From an uncultured Bacteroidales bacterium (GTDB taxonomy: Bacteria > Bacteroidota > Bacteroidia > Bacteroidales > UBA932): a DNA stretch of 64,000 nt. The notes beneath the pieces were generated by a model. It was not told the DNA's origin. It made no database searches and saw only the letters and a program-made list of their open reading frames with translations. Made by a program: the position numbers and the translations under genes. This document shows, in pieces, positions 45,507-54,693 of this stretch; the stretch's first letter is position 1, and every line of letters begins with the position of its first letter. The stretch lies in assembly GCA_944322605.1 (NCBI GenBank), contig CALUPD010000037.1, forward strand, positions 1-64,000. Direction: 5' to 3'.

Positions 45507-46958
45507 ATGACAAAAAGAATAGAACGCCCGAAATGGATATTATACCGTCACACGCGCGATTTCGATTATCTGTGCACAGTGGCCGAAACATTGAAATCCT
45601 TTTCAAGGACGACCATAACCACCGAAGAAAAGGCCAAGCTTAACCTCAAATTAAAGGAGATGGGGCTGTACAACGAGAGGAATCCGGAGCTTCCGTTAGA
45701 TGCCATAAATCATAAAATCAACCAGCTTGCCTACTACATGTTCGGCTACAAAACAAGCATGAACGGGCTTGCCAGATTCATGTTCAGCCCGTTAGGCAAT
45801 CTTCTGCTAAAACACAGGCATGACGGCGAGAAAACGGCAAAAATATTCTTGACAATGCTATGGGCTATCCAATACAGCCATCCGTCGGGAGGAACCGGAA
45901 AAGAGTTTCAATTATACCCTTTTAGACTTATTTTCAAATTATTGTCAGACCCTAAACTAAACTTCGAGCTTTATGCATATGAAGTAGCCTATTTGGTAGT
46001 ATTCGTGAAGACCATCGACTCCGTGTCCTACGAAGACCTGACAAACTCGATCCTTTCCCTACGGAAACTTCCGGATGATGAATTGGCTTCGAAATTCCAA
46101 CAGGACAGGCACGCATATGTCAACTCCGCATACGAATGGGATTATTATGTCACGGAATTCCTGAAATCAGCGGGAGTGCTGAAAAAAGAATACGGCAACA
46201 CTATATGCAAGCTGCAACACGGGCAGACTCGCACATACAGGAAAATAACCAAGAACAAGGTCAGCCTTCCTGAAGGCCTAATCGGATTCGCAAGGAAATT
46301 GGAGGCCGAATATTCCTTTACAGACAAGCCTCTGCCCCTTGACGATAGAGAAAGAATGAGAATCGATATCATCAAGGAAATATACGGATTTTACCCGGAT
46401 TTGCTTCTTTTAGAAATAGGAGAAGCTCCGGAATTCGGAAAATTGCTGGAACTGCCTAAGTTAATCGAACAGTATTCCAATAATCCCGAAAACGAAACCG
46501 CATATCTTTTCGAAGAAGTCCTTGCAGACGGATTCAACATGTTCTATAACGTAGAAGCCGAAAGGAAAGGAGGCTCAGGACATACGGATATAGAATGCAT
46601 CTACTTGCCGAAAAAGAAAAAATTCGCTGTGGAATCAAAATCGACAGCCAACAAGCTCTCCGGGATAAACGCAGGAAGGCTCAGGGAACACCGCGAAGAA
46701 ATCGGAGGCGAATATACGATAGTCATTACGCCGAGGTATGTTCCTGCGGCAAAAAGGGACATTCTTGGCAACCCTGTAGTAATCCTGCTGGCCAGCACTT
46801 TCGCAGAATACCTGTACAACTGCATAGAACATGATGTCAGGGAAATCGATTATGAAGATTTTGACAGAATCATCGTAAACAACTTGGGGAAGGACATAAG
46901 CAGGGAAATCTCCGACATGTCTATTGCTAAATTCTCAACGGCCGGAGGCGCAAAGTGA
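45507..46958 (+). CDS. Type IIS-like restriction endonuclease (AlwI-family-like)
   Basis: This protein has 483 residues. Its N-terminal ~340 residues should recognise DNA. Near residue 360 a PD-(D/E)xK-type core is visible: D361 in GHTDIEC, then E376-S-K378 in KFAVESKST. The order of recognition region followed by nuclease core, the size and the two flanking methylases of different chemistry resemble type IIS enzymes of the AlwI family. The family name is my best guess from memory. The stop codon overlaps the ATG of the following methylase, so the two are translationally coupled. Codon use looks like that of the neighbours, so any acquisition is not recent. Confidence 0.7.
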   Translation: MTKRIERPKWILYRHTRDFDYLCTVAETLKSFSRTTITTEEKAKLNLKLKEMGLYNERNPELPLDAINHKINQLAYYMFGYKTSMNGLARFMFSPLGNLLLKHRHDGEKTAKIFLTMLWAIQYSHPSGGTGKEFQLYPFRLIFKLLSDPKLNFELYAYEVAYLVVFVKTIDSVSYEDLTNSILSLRKLPDDELASKFQQDRHAYVNSAYEWDYYVTEFLKSAGVLKKEYGNTICKLQHGQTRTYRKITKNKVSLPEGLIGFARKLEAEYSFTDKPLPLDDRERMRIDIIKEIYGFYPDLLLLEIGEAPEFGKLLELPKLIEQYSNNPENETAYLFEEVLADGFNMFYNVEAERKGGSGHTDIECIYLPKKKKFAVESKSTANKLSGINAGRLREHREEIGGEYTIVITPRYVPAAKRDILGNPVVILLASTFAEYLYNCIEHDVREIDYEDFDRIIVNNLGKDISREISDMSIAKFSTAGGAK

Positions 46959-47707
46959 TGATACTGATAACGCAGGAAGACAACATGCGGATGATGGCCA
47001 GGTATCCTGACAAATATTTCGATCTGGCAATAGTCGATCCTCCATACGGAGTCCTGAACAAGACGGCACGCGGGGGCGATCGCAAATTCAATAAGGAAGA
47101 ATACAGCAAATGGGACGTAAAGCCGTCTGATTCGTATTTTGACGAATTGTTTCGTGTTTCTAAAAACCAAATCATTTGGGGAGGAAACTATTTCGGACAG
47201 CTATGGACAAGAAGCCCCTACAACAAAGGGTTCATAATATGGGACAAGAACCAGCCCGAGTCGCTCAATAATTTTTCAATGGCAGAAATGGCATGGTCGT
47301 CATTCGACAAGCCGTCCAAGATATTCCGATTCAGCGTAAGAAGAAACAAGGGAAAGATACACCCTACCCAAAAACCGGTAGAATTATACGAATGGCTGTT
47401 GAAAATGTACGCCAATGCAGGAGACAGGATATTGGACACCCACCTTGGAAGCGGAACGATCGCCATAGCATGCTACCGTGCAGGAATAAGCCTCACAGCA
47501 TGTGAAATAAGCGAGACCTACTATAAAAAGGCCATTGAAAAGATTTCAGAATACGTTCCGGCAAGCCAAATTGAACTTAATAACCGCGCTGCCGCTATCA
47601 GATTCGAGAACCAGGACAGGGAATGCCGGATGTACCGCGAACAAATCATGCAATTAGAATTGTTTGAAGAAGAAACAGGATACAGCAATCATAATTGCAA
47701 ACCATAG
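46958..47707 (+). CDS. DNA N4-cytosine/N6-adenine methyltransferase
   Basis: This protein of 249 residues has the catalytic motif DPPYGV (27-30) first and the SAM motif LDTHLGSGTIAIAC (159-172) later, which is the beta-class order. IHPTQKPVELYEWLL is typical. It can methylate adenine N6 or cytosine N4; which one is not decidable by eye. With the C5 methylase and the nuclease it forms a complete restriction-modification unit: two different methylases are expected where the target is asymmetric. The ATG overlaps the nuclease stop (TGATG); GTG at 46955 is an alternative start. Confidence 0.92.
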   Translation: MILITQEDNMRMMARYPDKYFDLAIVDPPYGVLNKTARGGDRKFNKEEYSKWDVKPSDSYFDELFRVSKNQIIWGGNYFGQLWTRSPYNKGFIIWDKNQPESLNNFSMAEMAWSSFDKPSKIFRFSVRRNKGKIHPTQKPVELYEWLLKMYANAGDRILDTHLGSGTIAIACYRAGISLTACEISETYYKKAIEKISEYVPASQIELNNRAAAIRFENQDRECRMYREQIMQLELFEEETGYSNHNCKP

Positions 47708-47818
47708 ATTACCGGCATCATGCATTTGCGCAAAATTGCAGAAAATCGCGTTTATACAAAATCCGGACAACGCCAAGCGCAATTCCCCATTTGCATAAAA
47801 ACGGCATCATTAAAACCC

Positions 47819-47867
47819 GAATGCCCTCCGCCTTGAATTCTTGAATTCATAAGGGCAGAAGGCATTC
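47819..47867. terminator. Bidirectional terminator between convergent genes
   Basis: GAATGCCCTCCGCCTT (47819-47834) pairs imperfectly with AAGGGCAGAAGGCATTC (47851-47867). It separates the restriction-modification unit from the convergent PspC gene. Confidence 0.55.
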
Positions 47868-47907
47868 ATCGCCATAAATTATCTAATCCCGGCCAATCGG
47901 AAAGCAA

Positions 47908-49416
47908 TCATAAAGCCTTTAAAAGCCAATAGCTGTCGGGAATCGTGATTGCCTCGTCAGAAGAGAATCCATAATATACCGGGGACTTCACCGCCGCCTC
48001 CGCGCCGGAAGCAAGATATATGAAAATCCTGTCCCTTTCGAACCTGTATTTCGAATCCGCAGTATATACGTCCGGACTGACCGTTATTCCCCCTTCCGCA
48101 ATTTCCATATTGAAATCCTGCATGCGGGACTTGTATATGGCATCCGCCTCAGAAGCGGAGACAGAATGCTTTTCGTATCTTATGTATGTAGAATCCCCAT
48201 CTGTACGGACAATCCTTATCTCGGGATAGACCATAACCGACTTCCCGGTTTTATCGATGCATGCCATATCGTATTGCGACCGGGTCGCCTCGATATATTT
48301 TTCCACATCCCAACCGTTTTCGCTCTTGAAATCGATATACAAGGTATCCGACTGCAATCGGGCATCCTGGAATTCCGTATCATATACGCTTCTGTGCGAA
48401 TACCGCCCCGCTATCGAGACCGCAGACACGGCAAGTGCGGACACTGACACCAGCCACAGGACGAGCATCGAAACGGCAAACCATCTTTTCTTCACTCCGA
48501 AGAGGAGCGCCAAAGAAAGGTAAATCAGCAATATGGCAGGTATTCCGGCGACCAAAAGCACGAGCGACTTCAAAACCATCGCATTCATTCCTCCGAGCCA
48601 TATGAAGTCCATGACATCGCCGGAAAACGCGCTCCATCCGATTTTTACGCCAAGGACGACCGCGCTGAAAATAACGGCCGCGCCGCAAATTCCGGCAATC
48701 ATAAAAAAGATTCCGCAAACGACAGCCAGCACGCGGAATACTGTCCTGGCAACCGTCCGATCCGGTCCGCCATTGTTGCCGCCATGGCATGCATGCCCGA
48801 CGTATTTTCCGCCTGCCGAATTGGCACGGCTGCGCCTGCTATTCTTGCCTATGTCCCTGATGCTTCCCGATTCCCCGCGCATCTGCGCTTTCTGTTCGTA
48901 TGTCGCAGCCTTAGGCATGCATATCCACAAAACGAGATAGGCTATCGGAAACACCCAGTTCAGCCAGTCATGCGAAAAACTAGAAAAAAACATTGCTATG
49001 CACAAGATAAGGAACGGCGCCCTTATCATGATCTCGTCAATTCCGAGCCACGCGGCTATCCCGGACAGCACTCCGCCGAGAATCTTGTTGTCCGTGTTCC
49101 TGTAAAGCCGCTTTTTGCACCTGCGGCTGCCGCCTGTTTCCTCGGAGGCGTTTCCGTCCCCTGTCAATGTACCGGCGTCTCCGAGTATAGAGATAACTTC
49201 GTTTACGATTTTCACGGATACGACTTCCGAGCCGCGGCTTTTCTCTGTTATGAGTTCCGCAAGCCTTTCTTCAATGTCATCCATTATTTCCCCGCCGCCG
49301 TCCCTTTCGCCGTAATAATCCCGCAATTCGCCTAAATACGAGTCCAATATCCCATAGGCCTCTTCATCAAGGACAAATGCGATTCCGCCTATGCTTACTT
49401 TTTCAACCTTTGTCAT
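47908..49416 (-). CDS. PspC-domain envelope protein (long)
   Basis: This membrane protein has about 502 residues from the ATG at 49416 (TKVEKVSIGGIAFVLDEEAY); the upstream in-frame ATG at 49479 would add 21 residues of leader. The N-terminal cytoplasmic part (GEIMDDIEERLAELI) is shared with the shorter PspC protein upstream. A PspC domain follows (RLYRNTDNKILGGVLSGIAA, then WLGIDEIMIRAPFL). After that come three or four membrane segments and a C-terminal extracytoplasmic domain of about 200 residues rich in Asp/Ser/Tyr. PspC proteins sense or counter envelope stress. It is the last gene of the PspC-PadR-PspC set. Confidence 0.85.
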   Translation of the reverse strand: MTKVEKVSIGGIAFVLDEEAYGILDSYLGELRDYYGERDGGGEIMDDIEERLAELITEKSRGSEVVSVKIVNEVISILGDAGTLTGDGNASEETGGSRRCKKRLYRNTDNKILGGVLSGIAAWLGIDEIMIRAPFLILCIAMFFSSFSHDWLNWVFPIAYLVLWICMPKAATYEQKAQMRGESGSIRDIGKNSRRSRANSAGGKYVGHACHGGNNGGPDRTVARTVFRVLAVVCGIFFMIAGICGAAVIFSAVVLGVKIGWSAFSGDVMDFIWLGGMNAMVLKSLVLLVAGIPAILLIYLSLALLFGVKKRWFAVSMLVLWLVSVSALAVSAVSIAGRYSHRSVYDTEFQDARLQSDTLYIDFKSENGWDVEKYIEATRSQYDMACIDKTGKSVMVYPEIRIVRTDGDSTYIRYEKHSVSASEADAIYKSRMQDFNMEIAEGGITVSPDVYTADSKYRFERDRIFIYLASGAEAAVKSPVYYGFSSDEAITIPDSYWLLKAL

Positions 49417-49562
49417 AATCCCGTTTTTTATTATTGCTGTCCGGCAAAACTTTTCAGAGGGAGATTGCCCATCCTTCAATCATGCAGCCGCCCGATAAGA
49501 ACCGCTGTTCATAAAATGCCGATAATCAACCCGCTGAACATGCTGCCGGACACTGATGTTTT

Positions 49563-49913
49563 TTAATACCGACTCTCTTTATCATTTCTCAAACGGCCTA
49601 TCGTTTCCACCAATTCCGACCAGGCCGAGTCCATTTCCGCGAGAACTTCGCGGCCTTTATCAGTAATGCTGTAATATTTTCTCGGAGGTCCCTGCGGAGA
49701 CTCCTCCCACCTGTATGTCAACAGCCCCTGGTTCTTTTGCCTGGTCAGCAAAGGATATATCGTGCCTTCCACGACTATCATCCTGGCCGCCTTCAGCTCG
49801 GAAAGAAGGGAAGATGCGTATGCGTCGTTCCTGCTGAGTATGCTCAATATGCAATACTCCAGCACCCCTTTGCGCATTTGGGATCTTATATTATCCGTAC
49901 TGATTGATTCCAT
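49563..49913 (-). CDS. PadR-family transcriptional regulator
   Basis: This protein has 116 residues, starting at the ATG at 49913 (ESISTDNIRSQMRKGVLEYC). The winged helix carries the PadR pattern: CILSILSRNDAYASSLLSEL, then VEGTIYPLLTRQKNQGLLTY, then GPPRKYYSITDKGREVL. The start is 2 nt after the stop codon of the short PspC gene, so the two genes are coupled. PadR genes commonly repress an adjacent PspC operon in Bacteroidota; here it probably controls its own operon. Confidence 0.92.
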   Translation of the reverse strand: MESISTDNIRSQMRKGVLEYCILSILSRNDAYASSLLSELKAARMIVVEGTIYPLLTRQKNQGLLTYRWEESPQGPPRKYYSITDKGREVLAEMDSAWSELVETIGRLRNDKESRY

Positions 49914-49915
49914 GA

Positions 49916-50473
49916 TCAATATTTTGAAAACCTGTTCATGTTTTCCGCAGTCACCGGAAGCCCGCGCATTTCGCATTTCTGCGCAGGAGTAACGGCCAAC
50001 GGAGCCACAAACCATATAATCACGTATATCCAGAATCCGGCACCGCCGAAAAACAGCGACACTACCGCCACTATCCTTAGCAGCAACACGTCCATATTGA
50101 AGTACGCAGCCATGCCGCTGCATACCCCTCCGAGCCTTTTGTCATCGGAATCCCTGTAAAACTTCTTTTTCGCTTCCATATTATATCCCTCTTTTTTCAT
50201 GTTATACATTTCTGCATATTCCTCGTCCGGCATGCCGAGCTGGGCCATGACAGACCTTACCAGTTGCAGGTTCACGACATTGTTGCTCGAACCTATCGCT
50301 TCCGAAAACAAATCCGCGATCCTGTTTTCTATGTCATCCATTACCTCCGACGTGTATATTCCCATTTTCACATTTTCCCTGAACCTTTTAAGATAGAGGT
50401 CCAGCTCATAACAGGCATCCTCGTCGATTATGAATGTCCGCGAGCCTATGCCCACCGTTAAAACTCTTTTCAT
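49916..50473 (-). CDS. PspC-domain envelope protein (short)
   Basis: This protein has 185 residues. The cytoplasmic N-terminus (TVGIGSRTFIIDEDACYELD, then VMDDIENRIADLFSEAI) is followed by a PspC domain (KKFYRDSDDKRLGGVCSGMA, then AYFNMDVLLLRIVAV) with two membrane segments and a short tail. It shares its layout with the first 200 residues of the longer PspC protein downstream, so the two are paralogues. It begins the operon PspC-PadR-PspC. Its best promoter candidate lies about 450 nt upstream. Confidence 0.88.
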   Translation of the reverse strand: MKRVLTVGIGSRTFIIDEDACYELDLYLKRFRENVKMGIYTSEVMDDIENRIADLFSEAIGSSNNVVNLQLVRSVMAQLGMPDEEYAEMYNMKKEGYNMEAKKKFYRDSDDKRLGGVCSGMAAYFNMDVLLLRIVAVVSLFFGGAGFWIYVIIWFVAPLAVTPAQKCEMRGLPVTAENMNRFSKY

Positions 50474-51559
50474 ATCATTATGTTTACAATAAAAGCTTGA
50501 ATATCCATACTACCAGCATCACCCTGGAACAAGCGCAGGCCGTAAATGTTTTTGCCGGGCGATCTTTCCTCCTTGCCTCCTGGAGCCAATCAACCGGCAT
50601 TGGCACTGGAATCTCTCCTTGCTGCAAAAACCGCCACCCCGCCAGCCAATCCCCTCTTACCGCCGCTCCTTGCCGCCTTGGCCGGAAATCTCCTCCTGCT
50701 GTCGCCTCTTGCCGCTTTGACCGGAGTCCTCTCACTGTCAAAACACCGCACCCGCGATAATCCACCTCCCTTTTACGCCCGAAACACGCCTTCGGATCCT
50801 CGCTTACTTTGCGGCAATCTATATTAACGAACAGACCATTTCGTCCTGCTATATCCAATTGACAATCAACAAACCGCTAAAGGAAAAAGTCGCAGTATCT
50901 TGCAGCGTTCACTACTTTCACATCGCAAATATATTATTATTTTTAGTATTATGCAATACATAGTAGCATTTTTCACACATCCGTCATTCTATGCATACAG
51001 CGATTTCAAGACAGAACGGCTTTTGTCGAAAACCGGGCATTAACCGGATTTTCGGCATACGACAACTTGCCTGATTCCAAAGCGAAGCCAATGCATTATC
51101 GGATAGGGAAAAGCAAAATCCTATGATCAACCCCATTATTGCCTCCCAAACAAGATCCGAACACAAATGCCAGAAACACCATTGCCAAATGCGGCAAAAT
51201 CAGGACCGGCAATGTCAGAACCAGCAATGGCAAGAACAATAACGCCATGAATGGCAATGCAATGGACAACAATGTCAGGAGCGGCAATGCTAGGCTTGGC
51301 GATATCTGAAACCGCAACGCCAAGCGCGGCAATGTCCGAAACCGCAACATCAGAAACGGCAACGCGAGGCGCGGCAATGTCAGAAACCACAACGTCCTGA
51401 ACCACAATGTCAAAAGTAGCAAATTCCTCCGCCGACAAGGTTACAGGCAGCAGCACAAGGCAAAATCTTTTCCTTGCCACGCACCGTATAAATTGCCGGG
51501 CGGCATCGCAGCCTGACATCCCAAGCCTGCATATCCAAGAGGTATTCGCTGATAATCAT
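50474..51559. repeat. Degenerate arrays upstream of the PspC operon
   Basis: From about 50530 to 50750, words like CTCCTTGCCGCC and CTGCAAAAACC recur, and from 51130 to 51420 units of about 18-24 nt of the type GGCAATGTCAGAAACCGCAACG (written here only as a consensus) repeat. A canonical promoter for the PspC operon at 50926-50956 lies between the two parts. No gene is recognised. Confidence 0.6.
50926..50956 (-). promoter_or_regulatory. Promoter, probably of the PspC-PadR operon
   Basis: On the minus strand TTG (50954-50956), a 20-nt spacer and TATATTTG (50926-50933) match the Bacteroidota consensus. The only gene it points at is the short PspC gene, about 445 nt further on. Confidence 0.6.
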
Positions 51560-51726
51560 TTAAAATTACCAGTCCACGCCTTATTTTAACACCACCCTGA
51601 TATACAACATATTACAAAGCGCAAGCGTGGATTGATGCTCTTCAAAACCACGACTTATCCACGTCTGATTTTATATATTATTGACAATTAGATACTTAAA
51701 ACAAAGCCCGTGGACAGATAATTTTG
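51560..51726 (+). repeat. Composite palindromic element, copy 5 (left flank of RAYT)
   Basis: Ends are AAAATTACCAGTCCACGCC (51562-51580) and GTGGACAGATAATTTT (51710-51725). Inner arms are GCGTGGA (51625-51631) and TCCACGTC (51658-51665) around a forward core. Loops are 44 and 44 nt. It lies 232 nt downstream of the RAYT stop. Confidence 0.85.
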
Positions 51727-51957
51727 CATTTGAGAGAGGGCTCATATATCCGACGAATAAGATAACATCGCTGACATTTGAAGCACCGGACTTTTAATTG
51801 AGGGCATATATATTATAAGAAGCCGCACAATCATAATGCGCCACATGATTTCACAACGGATAGAACCCGCATATATCATCGCGAGACGCCTCCGCTGCCG
51901 TATATGTATCGCGAATAAACGGATAGGACCTGCATAATCCGCGAGAGTCCGTCACCG
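51727..51957. repeat. Short array at the 3' end of the RAYT gene
   Basis: AACGGATAG recurs at 51855 and 51918 (63 nt), each followed by CCTGCAT/CCCGCAT, GCGAGA and CCG-rich words; the second unit runs into the gene end at 51958. Confidence 0.5.
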
Positions 51958-52812
51958 TCATATCATTCTGCTTATATATCCTGCATCTAAAAAAACGACA
52001 CGTCCGATCTGCTTGAAAGACGCACCGAAACGCCTGCGCAGAAATCTTGCAATAAACAGCCGCTCCCCAACCTCCAATGACCGCAAATCCTTGGATCGGA
52101 ATTCCTTGATACACTCATCTATAGCATGGGCACGAAGTTCAGAATCGGACAATCTGATCATATCCGACTCATTCATCGATATATTCATTTCCAGATCTTT
52201 GTTGAGAGAAATAAAATACATGAACCTTTTTACAGAAGAAAAAAGATTTTCCACCGTCGCCACTTCCGTATAATGCACAGGATCTATGGTTCCTTCCTTT
52301 GAAATATTCCAATCATTAGGAAAAAGAGACCTGCAACTCAACAACTTCCTCTGCTCGCGCACCGTCAAATTGGAAATCGAAGATAATGCATGGCTCAAGC
52401 AAGCATGATGATCCCTGAAATACAATCCGGCAGAACTCCACTTATAATCCTGCGGGATACTCCCGTAACCAGCCGACACAGGATTCCTCAACACATATGC
52501 AATCACGCCAAGCAAGTAATTCTTATCCTCGACAAGCTTAATTCCGGCATTCATGGAAACTTTTTCCTTTCTCGTCCTTGATATATGCGAACACAACGCC
52601 TTCTTATACCTCATAATAAACCCTATGCAAGAATCCCTGCTACCCTCCATAACGAAATGGACATGATTATCCATTAGACAAAAGGCCAGCACCTTCGCCC
52701 CTGAAAGATTCAGGCATTTTGGAATAAGATTCATCCCATAAACAAAATCATGCACGCAATAAAACAATCCGCCCTTTTCAAGCCCTTCCGTATAAACATG
52801 ATAGAATTCCAT
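51958..52812 (-). CDS. REP-associated tyrosine transposase (RAYT)
   Basis: This is a Y1-type HUH nuclease of 284 residues, related to IS200/IS605 TnpA. The HUH pair is H50-x-H52 in CLMDNHVHFVMEG. The catalytic Tyr candidate is Y69 in GFIMRYKKALC. YVLRNPVSAGY and DYKWSSAGLYF are typical of RAYTs. The C-terminal ~90 residues carry a helix-turn-helix-like segment (RLFIARFLRRRFGASFKQIG). All core residues are intact. RAYTs are single-copy, do not carry the usual IS ends, and in other bacteria act on REP palindromes. Here composite palindromic elements lie on both sides (51560-51726 and 53168-53330), which makes it the likely enzyme for the six copies in this window. Confidence 0.88.
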   Translation of the reverse strand: MEFYHVYTEGLEKGGLFYCVHDFVYGMNLIPKCLNLSGAKVLAFCLMDNHVHFVMEGSRDSCIGFIMRYKKALCSHISRTRKEKVSMNAGIKLVEDKNYLLGVIAYVLRNPVSAGYGSIPQDYKWSSAGLYFRDHHACLSHALSSISNLTVREQRKLLSCRSLFPNDWNISKEGTIDPVHYTEVATVENLFSSVKRFMYFISLNKDLEMNISMNESDMIRLSDSELRAHAIDECIKEFRSKDLRSLEVGERLFIARFLRRRFGASFKQIGRVVFLDAGYISRMI

Positions 52813-53167
52813 ACGCCTTGTTATCTTTAACGACTAAATACCCCTGTAAAATCTTAGCATAAAGATGAGACAAAAATGAAATTGCAGACTACGTTTCGAT
52901 ATAAAATCAATGAAAAAATAAAATAAACTGCAAGCCGAGGGCGGTGTCGGAACCTGTTCAGGCAATGCCGAGGCGCAGCGTTCCATTGCCGCAAAGCGGA
53001 AATAAACTGCAAACCGAGGGCAGAGAACGGGGCCTGCACCGACTCTCTGCCGAGCGCAGCGCATATTTAAATAGACCTCAAAACGGAAGCAACGATGGAA
53101 ATCGCAAAGACATTGCAAAGGTAAAGCATGAATTGCACGGATTACAAAAGCATATTGGAATAATCAT
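52813..53167. repeat. Repeat-bearing stretch between RAYT and copy 6
   Basis: Two similar blocks (AAATAAACTGCAAGCCGAGGGC near 52922 and AAATAAACTGCAAACCGAGGGC near 53000, quoted in part) occur about 78 nt apart. No gene is recognised. Confidence 0.5.
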
Positions 53168-53330
53168 AAATATGCCTCCACGGTCCTCTTTACCAATACA
53201 CTAATAACCAATAAGTTTAAATCAAGCAGCGTGGAGAGATGCCTTTCAAAACCACGACCAATCCACGCGCCAAAATCATTATTTCCTAATCTTCAACGAC
53301 TTGAAAATTCTGAGCGTGGAGACATTTTTA
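53168..53330 (+). repeat. Composite palindromic element, copy 6 (right flank of RAYT)
   Basis: Arms are TCCACGG (53176-53182), GCGTGGA (53229-53235), TCCACGC (53262-53268) and GCGTGGA (53314-53320), with a forward core between the middle arms. Loops are 46 and 45 nt. The outer GATAATT flank is degraded in this copy. It lies about 355 nt upstream of the RAYT start. Confidence 0.8.
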
Positions 53331-54135
53331 TGTAACGCCGCCGGACTGCCGACAACAGCCGACTTAGCATTAAGATAATCTTGGACCGCCACTCTCCGTT
53401 ATTGCATTAAAACAACATCGACTTACCGTTACCATCCGCTCCAGCATTACGACAGCTTTTGCCATCCGTTATCAGCCGGTCCTACTATTACAACAGCTCC
53501 GCCCTATCGCCGCATGCCGCTTATGTACGACAACAGATTGGATTACTACAGCTTACCGCTTCTGCTTCCCAGCAGCCTCGGGTTATCATCACTCGCCGCC
53601 CCGCATTACGGAAGCTTCGGGTTGCCGACGACAAAGGATTCTGTCAGCCGACAGCCGGAGCCACACATGTCACGGCTTAAACGACGACAAACTGAACCAC
53701 ACAGCCCCGGCTTAAACGTAGACAGACAAAAGCGGCCGAGACCACAACAGGACCCGACTTAAACGACTGCAACCACAGCCCCCGGCTTAAACGACGACAG
53801 CCAAGACCTGCCGCATGCAGACTTTCAAGGATTTCCCGCGCACCCGGCCCGGATTAAACGACGGCAGACTGGACCGCCACAGTCCCCGACTCAAACGACG
53901 ACAGACTGAAACACACAGCCCCCGGCTTAAACGGAGGCAGACAAAAGCAGCCGAGACCACAACAGGATCCGACTTAAACGACTGCAACCACAGGACCCGA
54001 CTTAAACGAAAGCGGCCGGGACCAACAGAACCCGGCCGCCATGATTCGGCAATCATGCACCTATCATCTATCTACACGCAAGCCCGTCGGGAAGAATGCC
54101 GTGGAAGATCCTGCGCTTCGGTATCATGCACCCGC
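53331..54135. repeat. Degenerate array between copy 6 and frr
   Basis: CTTAAACGACGACAGAC-type units repeat from about 53670 to 54010 with spacings of roughly 30-75 nt, mixed with CACAGCCCCCGG. No gene is recognised. Confidence 0.6.
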
Positions 54136-54693
54136 TTATACGGTCATTATATCCTTTTCTTTTGCAGCTATGACTTCGTCGACCTTTTTGTTGAAAGAAT
54201 CCGTTTCTTTCTGCAATGAGGCTTCGCCGTCTTTCGCCATATCCTCAGCCATGCCGTCTTTCTGGGCTTTCTTCAAAGCATCCACACCGTCGCGGCGCGC
54301 GTTCCTTATGCTGATTTTTGCAGTTTCGCCCGCAGCCCTGACTTTCTTGACCAATTCCTTGCGCCTTTCTTCAGTAAGAGCCGGAACATTTATCCTTATA
54401 TGCTCGCCGTTGTTCTGAGGCGTAAAGCCGAGATTCGCATCGAGGATGGACTTTTCTATCGCCTGGATCATCTTCTTTTCCCAAGGCTGGATCAGAATAG
54501 TCTTGGCATCCGGAGTAGTAATGCTCGCCACCTGGTTGACCGGCGTAGGAGTTCCGTAATAATCCACATTTACCTGATTAAGCACGCCGGGATTGGCTTT
54601 CCCTGCCCTGTATGTAACCAAGTCTTCTTCAAGATGAGCCAGCGCCTTCGACATCTTTTCCGACGCTTCATTCAATATATCCTTAACTTCCAT
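54136..54693 (-). CDS. frr: Ribosome recycling factor
   Basis: RRF splits post-termination ribosomes together with EF-G. The protein has 185 residues from the ATG at 54693 (EVKDILNEASEKMSKALAHL), the family start; the frame stays open upstream but without homology. Typical segments are TYRAGKANPGVLNQVNVDYY, GTPTPVNQVASI and PALTEERRKELVKKVR. The usual partner gene pyrH lies upstream in the same direction but is separated by 560 nt of repeats. Confidence 0.97.
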   Translation of the reverse strand: MEVKDILNEASEKMSKALAHLEEDLVTYRAGKANPGVLNQVNVDYYGTPTPVNQVASITTPDAKTILIQPWEKKMIQAIEKSILDANLGFTPQNNGEHIRINVPALTEERRKELVKKVRAAGETAKISIRNARRDGVDALKKAQKDGMAEDMAKDGEASLQKETDSFNKKVDEVIAAKEKDIMTV

